This document shows, piece after piece, positions 10,510 to 23,221 of a stretch of 64,000 bases of DNA. A model generated the notes under the pieces. The model was not told the DNA's origin. It was given only the letters and a program-made list of their open reading frames with translations, and did not search any database. The stretch lies in assembly GCA_946122785.1 (NCBI GenBank), contig CAMGYJ010000011.1, positions 16,678,001-16,742,000 on the forward strand. Reading direction: 5' to 3'. How positions within the stretch are numbered: position 1 is the stretch's first letter; every line of letters begins with the position of its first letter. The DNA is from Linum tenue. Taxonomy: Eukaryota > Streptophyta > Magnoliopsida > Malpighiales > Linaceae. Both the position numbers and the translations under genes were made by a program.

Positions 10510-12731
10510 TCAGTAGCTTCTGGTTTCCGTCAAAGGATCATAATCATATGCTTCACCGGCTTTCACGAATCGGCCCTTCACACGCTTCCGTACATCGGCT
10601 CTTTCTTTGCGGGATGCATACCTTACTCTCTTTTCAAACCTGCAGCATTAACAAGCACACGGTCAGTAATGAAGAACTTGTCTGAATGATTGCAATAACC
10701 TGTGTACACGTCAACAGAAAGAGCTAACATGTTGGCCATATTTTTACGTCGGCATGAAAACTTACTTGCGTGTCTTCTTCTTTTCCTTGTACCGCATCAC
10801 AGCATTAGTTCGGTTCGCTGATGGGGAACCTTCAGCACCAGGGGGACCCCATGGAGACTCTCCCATGAGCAGCATTGGAGAAGCTCCACAATCTTGATAA
10901 TCAGCAGCGGCACTACTTTCCCCAGTAATGCCGGAGAACGAGAGATTTGAATGACCTTGCCTTGGCGTGACACAGATAACTGGTTCAGTTTTAGTGCTCA
11001 TAATGGAATCAGCAGATGCTGCATTGCTGCATGTAGGCTGCTGCATTGCATTCACACGTCCAACTGATGACACCTGAAGAAGGAAAGAATCAAGACTTTA
11101 ACCCAAGATAGTGTCATTGCTCCCAAAAGCCCTCTCACCCATTATAACCTAACCAGCTAACCCCTAAACTCATTACCACCACTATGCTTAGATCTGCCTT
11201 TTAGACAACCATCACAGAACAACAGGGAACAAGGAGAGAGATCTGTCATGCGGAGAAGTTCCATAAATACAGAGGCGGAAATAAAAGAGCATTACCTCAG
11301 CCGCAGCAGCACCCTGGCAGTAGGATTCAGCACCAGACATGTCCTTTGTCCCAAACAAACTACCAATCCCACCACCCTCAAAGGCTTCCTCAGGATTGTT
11401 GGCGCCAACACCAAAGAGCTCATCATAGTTTTCAAGATTCAAATCCATCTCATCCATATTGAAGTCATCATAAAGACCATCATCTTCACAGAATGTAGCA
11501 CCTTTACTTCCAGGAAAGCCTAACTGCATTTTTTTACAGCGTGAAGTTTAGTGATCTGAATACTGAATACACATGTAAAAGGATAAGTAACAATACTATG
11601 CAGCAAATCAATTGGTGCAAAACAAATATTGACCATATCACCGTACAGAGAATACAAAGAAAGAAGATCTAGGTCAAATTTTTAATCACAGCAGTAGTAA
11701 TACATGTATGAACAAATACTGACATGTCTTACTAGAATAAATTGCAAGTGAAACTACAGCAGAAGTTCTGCAGTCACTGCTTTGTAGCTGCACACCTCCA
11801 AGGGGAGGAACATTGCCAAGGTAGTACTATAAAACTGAAATTTTGGATCAACTCATTCGTTCGAGTAATCTCCACCGACAAATCAGATGCAAGAACCAGG
11901 AATATAAATGTATAAAACTCAGGAAACAGGCTCTAAAAGAAAAGGCAATTTAAAATCCAGGACTTGACAAGTCATATTATTAGCTTTCTAGCTAATCCAG
12001 GACATGAATATGAATATGGACTGTGGCCTGAAGAAATGGAGCAAAAACTATGAAGGCAGCTAAAAGCACTTTTTCATACAAAACATTACAAGCTACATTG
12101 TCAATTCATCAAAGGAGATTATGCAAGTACCATATACCTTTGGCAATGTTGAACTACCCGATCCAGTAGGCTGATGACCTTGTCTCTCTGGGTTGGCAGC
12201 AGACCCAGTCATCGGTCGAGATCCATCCCAAGCACTTGACTTTCCAACTTCGCGTGAATCGCTCATCTCAAGAATACTCTCCAAGTTTTGACGGTCAGCC
12301 TCTTCATTAGAGGATGGCCAGGCCTCCGTGGCGACATTCTCAGCTATGCTCATTAATCCCATGCCCTGCTCATAAGTAGATTCACTGGTAGAAGGGAAGT
12401 CCAAAACAAAGGACCATATCGAGGAGAGCTCGGAAGCAGAAGGGCAACCGGAATAACAATTGATAGTTTGCCTCTTGTGTGCGGAAGCTGATGTCGAGGT
12501 GCCATGACCCATCCAATCGCAGTTCTGGCAAAGCGAGACCTTTTCCTCTGCACATCTAACTAGTGCGGGTTGTGAACTGCACCTCTCACACAAGAGTGTT
12601 CTGGAATGGCGTTTCGATAGAGCATTGGCGGCGTGAACATTTCTATCACATGATAGACACAAGCAAGCCGCATCTGAGCGACAATATACCATCGACCTCT
12701 GCTCACAACAGAAATCACAAAGGTAACCCAT
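10510..12731 (-). CDS. COL9: CONSTANS-like zinc finger protein, COL9/COL10 type (group III)
   Basis: This is a nuclear B-box/CCT transcriptional regulator; Arabidopsis COL9 represses photoperiodic flowering. Coding exons on the minus strand are 12731-12138, 11523-11296, 11073-10766 and 10639-10510, in consistent phases, giving 419 aa. B-box 1 covers about residues 5-42 (C5, C8, C17, D20, C25, C28, H33, H42). A diverged second B-box starts at C48-C51 and includes C60, C68 and C71. The long acidic/serine-rich middle carries [20 protein letters not shown]. The CCT domain occupies about residues 362-405 and is split by the last intron ([11 protein letters not shown], then [20 protein letters not shown]). 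The start is the first ATG (MGYLCDFC), as in the family. The symbol is by family resemblance; COL10 is equally possible. All key residues look intact. Confidence 0.92.
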
Positions 12732-13816
12732 CTTTCCAATCTTCAAACCGTGTCTTAATGAGAAGTACACCAAATCTTCCAAAGAGTACAGAGAACAGAA
12801 TTGGGCTTCTTCAGAGAAAACCCACTCTTGAAATCCCTACAAACAGTAACAAAAGGCAGCAAGTTCAGCAAAACTAATTCAGCTACAAAAGAAGAAAAGA
12901 ACAAAGAGGCCTTCACGAACACAAACAAGAAGTTCAATGGGAGGTGATGCAGACTGACAGCTCAACTTTTATCCTCAGTAAAACCCCCCCTCCAATAATG
13001 AACACATAAAATAAAATAAAAAGATAAGATATTGAAGAAAATATCCTTTCAAGTTCCACATCTAGACCACTACCAAGAAGACAAGTCAGCCAAGGTAGAA
13101 CTAGTACTGCTACAATTTCCCCAGTCGAACAAAGGAGTATCCTTTCTCAGTTTTCCATCAAAATCAACAGCTCCGCCAAAAGAAAAAAAAAACTTTCAAA
13201 AGGAAGGAGGAACCAATAGCAAAAAAAACTCAACAACGAGCAGTAGATCCAAAGCAGTCCACTAATATATACCATATAAAGACAAGAACCACCCACAACT
13301 TTTTTTCCGGACAAACCTTGTAAGGAAACAGAATACACCACAGAAACAGGGGAGGAACGAGAACAAGTCCGCCGGCAAATAAAGGTGAGACGGGTAAAAA
13401 AAAACCATTTTTAAAAAGAACCCATAATCACCAGAATCCATCAATCACACCGGACACGAAAACAGTGAAGTAATAAGAAAAAGATCAAATTCAAAACACA
13501 CAGAAGAAACACATCAAGAGAAAGATCCATTTCACCAGGAGAAGATCAGCAACAAAAAGATTACCTGAAAAAGGGTATAAGGGCAGAGAGGGGATCCAGT
13601 AACCAAAGCAGTCGAGGCTAGAGAAAGGAAGTATATTAGAATAATACCTCAATCTCTGTAAAAGGGGCAAAGGGGAGAGGGATGGTGAAGAAAACCCTAG
13701 AAGGGTAAACAGAAGAAATCTCTCTCTCTCTAGTTCGTCTCTCTCTGCTGCTCTGGTGTTCGAAAATGGGATGTGAACAAACGAAGAAAATAAAAATAAA
13801 AATCACAACATATATA
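12732..13816 (-). promoter_or_regulatory. COL gene 5' leader with intron, and TATA-like promoter
   Basis: Upstream of the ATG on the minus strand, a TTTGTAG acceptor near 12842 and a TTTTTCAG|GTAATC donor near 13567 suggest a leader intron of about 0.7 kb. Further upstream there is a GA-rich leader (13700-13755). A TATATA-like box lies near 13808-13815, which would place the start near 13780. Several open frames on both strands here are low-complexity and not credible genes. The boundaries need transcript data. Confidence 0.45.
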
Positions 13817-13920
13817 GTGAGTAAAGGGAGCAGGCCAGAAATGAAAGAAGAAAGGAGAAAGACGCCACAGTTGAGATAGAAAAGAAGAGAAGGGGAAGGG
13901 GATAGGCAAATGCGTGGGGG

Positions 13921-14619
13921 TAGGGGTGTACAAACACACCCGCAAACCGACCCACCCGTCCAACCCGACCCAACCCACCCGTATTTATCGCTAAATCGAA
14001 GGTTTTGGGTTGGGTGAGGGTTTTCTTTTGTACAACCCGCCTCTTTTGGGTTGGGTTTGGATTTTGGATTACACAACCCGTAGAACCCGACCCAACCCGT
14101 GTTCTAATTATGGGTATGAGTTCGTATCCAAAAAAATATTTATGTCGTATATAGTCATACTTATGAGAAAATTAAGATATTTCGCCATGTTTTTATCTTA
14201 AAGTCTCACTAATCTAATGCATTCTTCGACTTAAAGTTTAGACATATATTTAATATAGCTATGATTCACGTATTTTTTTCTTGTGTACAATTTTAAAAGT
14301 TAGACATAAGTTGAAGTAAATAAAGTTTTATTAAAATTCAAACAATATTTGTGAATTTTGATACCTTTCGCCTCGGTTTATTCGTTTGAATTTTTAATTT
14401 GTTATAAAATATTTTTATCATGTAGAATAATTACATATTTTGTGTTGGGTTGGGTTTTTACTTAAAAATATCGCCAACCCGACCCAACCCAATTAAAAAC
14501 AAACCGTAGGGTTTAGATTTTTTTGGGTGGGTTTGGGTTTAATATTTCCCAAACCGTAGTGCATGGGTCGGGTGATTAAAATGCCTAAACCCGGACCACC
14601 CGACCCATGTACACCCCTA
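13921..14619. mobile_element. Non-autonomous hAT-type element (699 bp), perfect 8-bp duplication
   Basis: The element starts TAGGGGTGTACA and ends TGTACACCCCTA, a perfect 12-bp inverted repeat. It is flanked on both sides by CGTGGGGG (13913-13920 and 14620-14627), a perfect 8-bp target duplication. Inside, the ends are rich in CCAACCC/GGGTTGGG words and the middle is AT-rich. There is no coding capacity. It lies about 140 bp upstream of the inferred COL transcription start. Confidence 0.9.
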
Positions 14620-14918
14620 CGTGGGGGTGGGTGGGTGCGTATTAAGAAAACGTGACATCAGGCCGATAAAAAGCGCAGAGGAGAGAAAGACAAAGCGAAA
14701 AGGCAGAAAGGGTAAAACTTTTGTGGGCTCCACCATCATACCCCACCTGGCTGGCACCTTTTTTTCTATTTTCCTTTCCTGTTCTGCCCTTGTCCTTCTT
14801 TCTCACATTTCTGATCCGCTTGCATTAGGCGATCAGTATAGATAGACTACGGGAATAAGTGAATAACCATTTAAATCAAATACGCATCAATCATTAATCG
14901 TATCATTATAATGATGAT

Positions 14919-14951
14919 TTTTTAATTAAGCAGACTATCGTTCATACTATA

Positions 14952-14982
<31 letters not shown>

Positions 14983-15187
14983 TTACTTGGAGTCTTTGGA
15001 TTGTAAGATGGAAGTGTTTTTTGCGGTGTTGATTTGATCGAAGCACCGATTTCTATGATGATTTTTAATTAAGCAGACTATCGTTCATACTATAAAAAAT
15101 ATATATATATATATATATTACTTGGAGTCTTCGGATTGTAAGATGGAAGTGTTTTTTGCGGTGTTGATTTGATCGAAGCACCGATTT
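14919..15187. repeat. Tandem duplication of about 130 bp with internal (AT)n
   Basis: The block TTTTTAATTAAGCAGACTAT through to GATCGAAGCACCGATTTCTA occurs twice in succession (about 14919-15051 and 15058-15189). Each copy contains a poly-A/(AT)n run (about 14950-14983 and 15093-15118). The copies differ mainly in microsatellite length. It is probably a replication-slippage or unequal-crossover product. Confidence 0.85.
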
Positions 15188-15389
15188 CTAGAAATCAAGA
15201 CGATTATTATTCGGTTCTCAGTTCTTCGAATAATGTTTAAACGAGAGTGTTTGATTTTTGGGGGAATCTACGTTACGACTACTCTTATGGAGATTCCTGT
15301 GAAGAACTCGTCGACTACGATTATAAAGACCCCTTATGGAAGGAGAGCTCCGCAAATGAGCTACAGAGAGAAAGATAAAACTGGAACAT

Positions 15390-16163
15390 GGTTGTTCGTG
15401 TACATGGGCGTTGGGTCGTGCTTGGGCTGGCACGGCACGGGCACGCTTTGGGCCCATTTATTTCGTGCCGAGCTTGGCACGGCCCGTTAGTTTTCGTGTC
15501 GTGCCATGCAAGCCCATTTGTTAACTTTGCTAGGCCCGGCCCAGGCCCGGGCACAGTTAGAATCGTGTCATGCCTATTCGTGCTCGTGCCATGCTCGTAT
15601 TCGTGTTTAATGAAAAGGACGAAAACAAAAGAGAGAATGAAAAAGAAGGTGAAAATTGGACGGAGGAAGATAGTATTAACCGCTAATGTTTGAGAAAAGT
15701 AACAAATCGGGGGGAAGAAAATTGGAAGTATAACGAGTGTGATTTGGCTTTGTTTAATTGTTTGTTCATTTTTACTTATGTTAGTAATTACGTATATATC
15801 ATTATGACACTTCTAACAATAACAAATAATTATTTTTCTACTTGTGTTTTGTAATATTTGAACCTATAATTCTTTTTACATTTATTTTCTATCAAATAAA
15901 TATTATTTTCGTGCCATGCCCGTTCTTATACTCAATAAAGTCTAGAAAATATTAGGCCCGACACGGCCCACTTATATATAGTGCCGTGTCCGTGCTCGTG
16001 CTCGTGCCCGTGCTCATGAAGTTTAGGCCCGGCACGGCCCATAAATTATTTGTGCTCGTGCCGGGCTGGCCCATTTATTTCGTGCTCGTGCTCGTGTCGT
16101 GCTCTAACCGTGCCGTATCGTGCTAGCCCGTGGGCGGCACGGCCCGGTGCCCACGTTGTTCAG
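15390..16163. mobile_element. GC-rich non-autonomous element (hAT-like), GGCACGGCCC family
   Basis: Both ends are dense in GGCACGGC/GCCGTGCC-type words, and the middle is AT-rich. The left end (ACATGGGCGTTGGGTCGTGC) and the complement of the right end (ACGTGGGCACCGGGCCGTGC) are an imperfect inverted repeat. The exact ends and the target duplication could not be fixed. Open frames inside are compositional artefacts. Confidence 0.55.
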
Positions 16164-16753
16164 TGTTGATTTTATTGTCCCATCTCTCTCCTTGCTCTAG
16201 TCATTTTTATCAAAAACCATCCTCGTAGTCTCACATAACTTTGTTACACAACTGCTTCCTCAGCTACTCCGTCGTCCGGGAGAACTCCCACGTGTCTCAA
16301 CCGACTTGATCTCCTCCTAACTCTAATTGACTTGAATCTCACGTCAAAGAAAATACATTCGTTGCAAACGTTGTAGTCATAAACGACACTACATCTCCAA
16401 TCTCGATTTCTCTCCACGTGAGACTCACGTGCACAAAAAGAACCCAGCCTAGGAACAGTGTCGCAGTTCAGAACATTGCATTGTTGCTTCATTGATGCAC
16501 CACATCAGAACTTGATTCGAGCCTTAATAAAACTCCACTGCTTGAAACCACGCCGCCGCAGGACTCGTGGCGATGTGGTTGATTAAACAAGGCCGTTCTT
16601 TTAATCCAACGACATTGTTGGACTCACCTACTCACCGCGATGTTGCTAAACTTGGGAGATCTTTAACCTCGCGACATCGTTGAACTCATGACGTTGTTGA
16701 TCACCATACTATATTTTATATAATATGTATACACAATTTGATGCTACAAAAAC
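16164..16753. other. Intergenic DNA
   Basis: No gene was recognised. Repeated phrases around 'gacattgttgga' and 'gacgttgttga' (16600-16700) are short and imperfect. Confidence 0.4.
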
Positions 16754-16756
16754 TTA

Positions 16757-17620
16757 GGGGTCGTTTGCTTCATGGATTTAAAAATGAGGGTTTTGTAATT
16801 TAAAAACCCAAGGATTTATCAAGGATTTGAGGCATCATGGATTTGTAACAATCCTTTGTTTGTTGGAATGTTTTTATCATGGATTTAAAGGTATGGGATT
16901 TACTACTTGAAGTCAAAAATTACAAACTGCCCTTTTTCTATATGTTTGACATGTTTATGATATGTACACAAAACAAGGACAAAACTTCAAAATTACCTTA
17001 CTATCATTTTCTATATGTTTGACATGTTTATATGTTTATGATATGTACACAAAATAAGGACAATACATACTAATAAGCATAATGTTGCCACATGGACAAT
17101 AATAATAAACGAGAAAATTCTGTTTTAACTTTTAACGTAGCATAATCAATTACCAATTCTTTGTCCTCCTTTTCAAAAGTGACATATAACAACATATATT
17201 AGAATCGGGAGAACAAAGAATTACACGTTCCATGAAAAGGTCAAAGAAAACTAGAACACAAGAAATGATATAAAAAATCTAACTCATGTTTGCACATTAA
17301 TTGAACGTTTATATTATTCATTTTATTATTAATTATAATGTATAATAGTTAAATTTGAGGGCAACCTTGGAATATTAAAAGTGCATGAGGGTATATGGGT
17401 AAAATCTCATCAAGGATTTATGCCATATTCCAAATCCCACATCAACATGTGGGATTTATAAGTCCGTGGGGTCTACGGATTTGGACCCTTAAAATCCGTG
17501 GGCCCCCACAGATTTGGTCTCCAAAAAAGGTGCAAGCAAACAACGGATTGTACCTAAATCCTTGATAGTTGGTTTTTTGGTACCAAATCCATGTACCAAA
17601 TCCTTGAAGCAAACGACCCC
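16757..17620. mobile_element. Tourist/Harbinger-type MITE (864 bp) with TTA duplication
   Basis: The left end GGGGTCGTTTGCTTCATGG and the right end complement GGGGTCGTTTGCTTCAAGG are terminal inverted repeats flanked by TTA (16754-16756 and 17621-17623). Phrases such as CCGTGGGGTCTACGGATTT and AAATCCGTGGGCCCCCAC lie within. The same family recurs at about 25405 and 32491-32849. There is no coding capacity. Confidence 0.8.
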
Positions 17621-18086
17621 TTAGTCTTGCAGACTTCCCAAAGAAAAGGAAATGCTTGAAAAAGACGTAACCAATAATTCTCTCGAGTCAATATAACAAT
17701 TGTTTAAACAAGAAGAAAATTGCTATACTAGTCGAAATCCCATATTCTAGTGTTTCGAATCCTTTTTTGCACTCTTTTCCTAAAATTTCTAATTTTATGG
17801 TCTACCAAACTAAACCTTATTATCATTAAGTTAGCGCAAAAACAAGAAAGAGCAAAGTTAGGTAATTTCTTACTTTCTTTGGCTTCGTACCGTCGGCCAA
17901 CATTTCAACGTGGCACCCTGCTGCTGCATGTCTACTTTCTTCACCAATCTAACTTCCTGCTGCCTTTCCCTTCCAAAGTTCCACTCCTACTCTTTCCAGC
18001 TAAGCAAATTTTGTGAAGTCAGATGGCATCATGATTAAAAAAATTAAGACTTAATACAGTTTTTAACAGAAATTTTACAATTTATA
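17621..18086. other. Short intergenic segment
   Basis: It begins with the TTA duplication of the preceding element. The 88-codon open frame at 17750-18016 shows no recognisable feature. Confidence 0.4.
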
Positions 18087-18375
18087 ATGCTATATAGTAT
18101 CGGTGTTATATGTTTTTGCCTTTCTGGTACAACTTAAAATTGTACATTTACGTTATGGTACAACTTTAGATTGTACCTATACTTTTGTACAAATTCTTTT
18201 ATGGTACAACTTGAACTTGCACCTTTATGTGATGGTACAACTTCAAGTTGTAAAGTTGTACCATAACATAATAGTACAAATTGCTTTATGGTACAACCTA
18301 AACTTATACATTTAAGGTTATGGACTTATGGTACAACTTTGAGTTGTACATTAAAGCACCAATGCTATATAGCAT
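18087..18375. mobile_element. Small MITE with internal GTACAACTT repeats
   Basis: The ends ATGCTATATAGTATCGGTG and the complement of the right end ATGCTATATAGCATTGGTG are inverted repeats. The interior contains many copies of GGTACAACTT or its complement AAGTTGTACC at irregular spacing of 25-45 bp. It could fold extensively. There is no open frame of interest and no clear target duplication. Confidence 0.55.
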
Positions 18376-21300
18376 AGTAGAAGCGCTCCATTTTTAATTA
18401 CATTGCCAACACTAACAACAAGAAGCAAGCGAGCTTCCGTGCATTCAAATCCAAGGCTCAAATACTTCATTATATATAGATGTGCAATTGTGCATTAAAC
18501 TAAGAAAAAGTGCCTCATATAAAAAAGACTACGATGTATGCTTGAAGTTATATCTAAGTGGCATAAAGGGAGAAGGAATTACTCATACAAACCAATCAAG
18601 AGCACCTAATTTTTTCTTTAGTAACGAAGATTGTTGACTCCAAATTCCAAAATTTTAACTAAAGGTATAGTAGATGCATTTGATTTATCATCCTTATTTT
18701 ATCACTACGCCATTCCATTAGGGTTTTACCGAAGAGCGTCGCATACACTTCAAAATTACAAAACACAACATTTAGGGCACAAAAAAAAAACAAGGCATTT
18801 GGGACAACGAAAAAAAAAAACACAAACATTCAGAAATGTTATTCCTCTCAATTTTCTCCTCTTTCTATATTATTCGAACACAAAAATCGTGATTTTTTCA
18901 AATATAACACATGGTCACCTTCTTGTTTGGCTATATTTGACACAAATACACTGTATTATAACTTATAAGATAATTGGATCCAATGCCTCATTGGATTTCC
19001 TAACCCAGACAGACAACTCATCAGTTGTCATACTATATATTGACAGAGTTTAAGAAATATATTTTTTCCTCGCTAATACAACACTAAACTTCTCAAAACG
19101 CCACACACATCTTAGCACTACTTTTATACTAATACGTACAATTATGAGATTGAGATCAAATTAGTGTTGGTATGATCCCATCACAAAGTTAAAGTACCCT
19201 CCACAACATAAACATAGGTCAAACACCATATATGAAATCAAAGATACTCCCAAGATATTTTGCACGATAAAGCCATCAAAGAAACCAAATGTTACAGCAC
19301 ATGCAATGGAAGAGATATATTGCGAGATATTTTGGCTGCCACCCCTCTCTCTCTCTCTTCTACAAGATATTTTGTGGGCGTTTAAACTAAACAAAAGAGA
19401 TATTTTGGTCGTTATAGTTGGTGACGTTGGCTTTTCCGAAGAGAGAAGAAAATAAACTGACTGAGGCTTTGGCGACCTTTCAAAGAAGTAAAGGACCAAT
19501 GAAATGAAAGAAATTTGTTGTATGTATGTATGTATGTATGTATTTATTTATTTATTGGTAGTATTCTGTTATTTTATCCATTCCTTTGAAACAAGACGAG
19601 ACACACAAAACAAAACTCTTTCTTCGTGTGGGTGAGGCAACCGGATCCATCCTGCCGTATCTATCTTTCTCTTCCGAAAAGACTTTCTGGAAGGTAAAGA
19701 AGCCTTTTTCCCTTATATAAGCTTGTAATTGAAACAATCTCCTCCAACAAAATAATCAAAGGCCGGTGGGCGGTGGCTACATCACCAGACGCTTATTAAA
19801 TGTGTTGCTGCTGCCCTGTATTTTACACCAACTAGACTTCATTCCGCCCCACTCAATTGACGTATCACACTTTTGAACTTAACATTCATTTCTAGTGGTG
19901 GCAAAAATCAGAGTTTAGATATTCTATGTTTTCAGAAGAAAATGCTAACAACAATAATCGAGTAGTTACTAGGAGGACCGTTTCGGTTAACCGACCCGCC
20001 GTTGGAAAACCAAAAATGAACTATAACCTTATCGGGTTCAGTTTTAGAACGAACCGAAAACCAAAACCTCCACATCTCCAATTTTGGATCATTTTTTTTT
20101 TGTTTATTAAGATTCAACCAGATTTGAAACCGAAGAATCCGAAACCTTATGGTCCTTATCGGCTCGGTTTCAATTTAAATCGAAAAAACGAAACCGAAAT
20201 CTCAGCCCCAGCAGTTACACAGGAGACCAAAGCTGGAAAATTGTGCAACTATAGGAAATCAAAGATTTTTAGAAACCTGCCAAAGAACCAAAATTGTGCA
20301 ACTATAGGAAATCCAGGATTTTTAGAAACCACCACTCACTCACACACAGTCACAGGTCAAGAAGATAAGCATGCGTGGAATATCAGTGGAACAAACAAAG
20401 GAGACAACAAACAAGGCAAAAGGGAAGTGAGTGACCACCGAAAGCAGCAAGTGCAGATTCAGTCATGCAGATAAGGTAGTAAGAGAAAAAAAAAACGTCA
20501 ACGTTTTAACTAAATTTCCAGACTGTAACAGAGAAATTTTAACCATCTGTTTGTCTAAGTAAAAGCACTCACACAGCCCACCACTTTCCACCCAAAAATT
20601 AAAGAAGGAAAAAAAAAGGACAGCCCACTTGAAAGATTGAGAAAGGACATGTGAAAGATCCCAAACCCACCAAATTGAAACAAAAAGTGCTAATAAAAGA
20701 TCTCAAAAAGTTCTCTTCAGTGCTAATAAAAGATCTCAACTTCTTTTATTTATTTATTTAGCATTATTCTTAATTACCATCATTTATAATTATATATGCG
20801 TTTTATCCATTTGACAGAAACTGCCCCCTATCAATAAAATAGAGATTAACGACTTAATTAAGACCGCCCTAGTCCCCACTCTGGCTCTTGTGAATTAATG
20901 ATTGACAGCTACCCTCAAATTAGGCCTCTTCTTTTCCACTGCTCATCATTCTAGTACTAAACAGTTCCGCTCCACAACCAAACACCACCCAAACCTAATA
21001 TTTTATTCATCTCTAAACGTAAAAGCGTGGAAGCTGACACATGAATAAACTGATTCAGCTTAGCTTTGAAGCAGAATCTGGGAAGAAGGAAGAAATACGA
21101 TATCTTGTTTTAAAAAAAGAAATGGAAGAATATGATACTTTTAAGAAACTTAATAAGGAGGGGATTATTTAACTGGAAATCTACTTTAGAGAGAGGAAAA
21201 TGTGATTACGAAAAGCTTAATAAATAAATAAAAAAGAAGGGGCCAATTATTAGTTTTGCTGGGTTTGAAGAAACTAGGTTGTCAAAACAGTTGGAACAAG

Positions 21301-22087
21301 TAGACAAAGCGTAATGAACGCACTCAGACTTCCTTTTCGCTATAAGGTTATCAAAAAAGAAAGGGGGCCTCTATTGAAACAGCAGAATTCAAATGATCCT
21401 AAGCAAAATCTCTCAAAGCTAGATTTTCAATGTTAAGATCATACCATCTGTAATCTCTATCATCCTATTAAGCACGGTGTCCTGGAATCACAGCACGAAG
21501 TTACCTATCTTTCAGCCTACCACCAAACTTAGTTGATTTTTCACCTACTTATTGTACTACGAGTTCTACCCAACGATTAAAAATGGAAAACAAACCACCA
21601 ACAGGTATACACTCAAAACGAAAGTCGAACTATCCAGGGGGTCGAGGCTCGGAAGATTGCACATTTCTTATCAAAAGATCAACAGATGTTGAACATGTCC
21701 TTTCTACAGCATTATAACATCATACTATGTTTGGCAACAAGGGGGGTGCAAGTTCGAGGGGTGTGCAAGTTGAGGGGTAAATTGTTGGGGGGTGCAATTT
21801 GGTGGAGGGTGTAAGTGGAGGGGTAAATTGTTGTTTGGATGAAAAAGTAGGGGGGTGCAAATAGAGTAAAAAGTAAGTAATTATATTATTATAAAATAGA
21901 TTTATCAATTTATAAAATATTATCACAAAATAATAACATGAAAATTCAATATAATAATAATAAATAATAAATAAAAATAATTTTAATAAAAATAATTATT
22001 ATATAATAATGCTCAAATATAATTATTTATAATAATAATAATAATCATTGGTCGAGCAACCTCGAAACTCGAAATCCAACTCGTAAA
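18376..22087. other. Long AT-rich intergenic region with minor repeats
   Basis: No credible gene was found. It includes a (TGTA)n(TTTA)n microsatellite at about 19519-19557. A two-copy repeat TTGTGCAACTATAGGAAATC starts at 20241 and 20294 (53-bp period). An AACCGAAACC-rich stretch lies at about 19960-20205. GGGGTGCAA/GGGGTAAATTG words are clustered at 21740-21860. The 140-codon frame at 18631-19053 is lysine-rich and low in complexity and is not accepted as a gene. Confidence 0.5.
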
Positions 22088-22187
22088 NNNNNNNNNNNNN
22101 NNNNNNNNNNNNNNNNNNNNNNNNNNNNNNNNNNNNNNNNNNNNNNNNNNNNNNNNNNNNNNNNNNNNNNNNNNNNNNNNNNNNNNN
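22088..22187. other. Assembly gap (100 N)
   Basis: Exactly 100 Ns, the usual placeholder for a gap of unknown size. The flank on the right (CGGGTCGGGTAATACCCACT) has the same GGGT-rich style as the hAT-type MITE ends in this window, so the gap probably lies inside a repeat. Confidence 0.98.
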
Positions 22188-22615
22188 CGGGTCGGGTAAT
22201 ACCCACTCTAGTGCGGGTCAGGTCGGGTACACTAAATTTGTTGTAGTCTTTTGAACACAAAACATAGACGAGGTTAAACTTTAAAAACCGGAGGACTTTT
22301 CAATTATGATTAACTAGTCCACTGAGTCTCCTGTAAATATTTTTATGGTGCTTGATATATCAATTTTCATAGTAGAGTTTAATGTAACTTTTTCCATTTT
22401 AAAATTTATACTCTCTCCTAAATTTTTGCTAAAGGTAAATTGGTAATTGGCTAACGTGGTAGAAACTATATTTTTTTACTGCGCGTTGTATTCTTGCATT
22501 TTTTTAATTTAAAATTTTTTTGCGCTTTTTATCTTTGTTCTTATCCCTTCCTAAGTTCTTCTGAAATTCCCTCCATAGTGCAATAGTTTGCTCCTTTTCA
22601 CTTCCCATTACAAGG

Positions 22616-23221
22616 TAAGGGTGTTCAAACGGAGTCGTAACCGTTTTAACCAGTAGTATTTGGATAATTTGGTTTGGTTAGTTTGGATAATTGTTTTGGT
22701 TTGATTAAACATTTTAGCTTGTTTGGTTTGGTTTTAGACACTCCTAACCAGCCAGACCAAATTAACCAGTTAAGTAATTAGCCATATATCTAATATATTC
22801 TATTATATATACATGCTTAATAATTTGCATAACCACTCAAGAGTCAAATGTTCCTCCCTTTAAGACTCATGAAAACTAAAGCTCGATATTGTTCATATAC
22901 TGTATATTTGTATTTGTAGAGTGTAGATCACAACATATGGACGCCTAATTTAGATAAAAATCATATATACTATGTATTGATTTTTAGGTTTTATTTATTA
23001 TATAAATTGCAAATTGATACATTAACCGAAAAATTTTACCACTTAATGATAATGTGATGTTATATTGGTTAATCTGGTTAACCAATTAACCAAATCTAGT
23101 TTGGTTAATTTGGTTGTTGTATTAGTTTGGACGGTTTGGTTATGATATTGTATTTCATGGTTAATATAGTTTAAGCTTATTTGATTAGGTAATTACCATA
23201 GTAACCATTTGAAAACCCCTA
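22616..23221. mobile_element. Non-autonomous hAT-type element (606 bp)
   Basis: The left end TAAGGGTGTTCAAACGG and the complement of the right end TAGGGGTTTTCAAATGG form inverted repeats. The flanks TTACAAGG (22608-22615) and GTACAAGG (23222-23229) are an 8-bp duplication with one mismatch. The subterminal parts are rich in GGTTTGGTTA-type words. It is non-coding. Confidence 0.75.

Noticed and set aside
13636..14076. 146-codon minus-strand frame near the COL promoter
   Set aside because: Spans the COL leader, promoter and the end of a MITE; hydrophobic low-complexity translation without family features.
15388..15693. Overlapping frames on both strands
   Set aside because: Produced by the repetitive GGCACGGC words of a non-autonomous element.
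18631..19053. 140-codon plus-strand frame
   Set aside because: Low-complexity lysine/histidine-rich translation over A-runs, with no domain or splice support.
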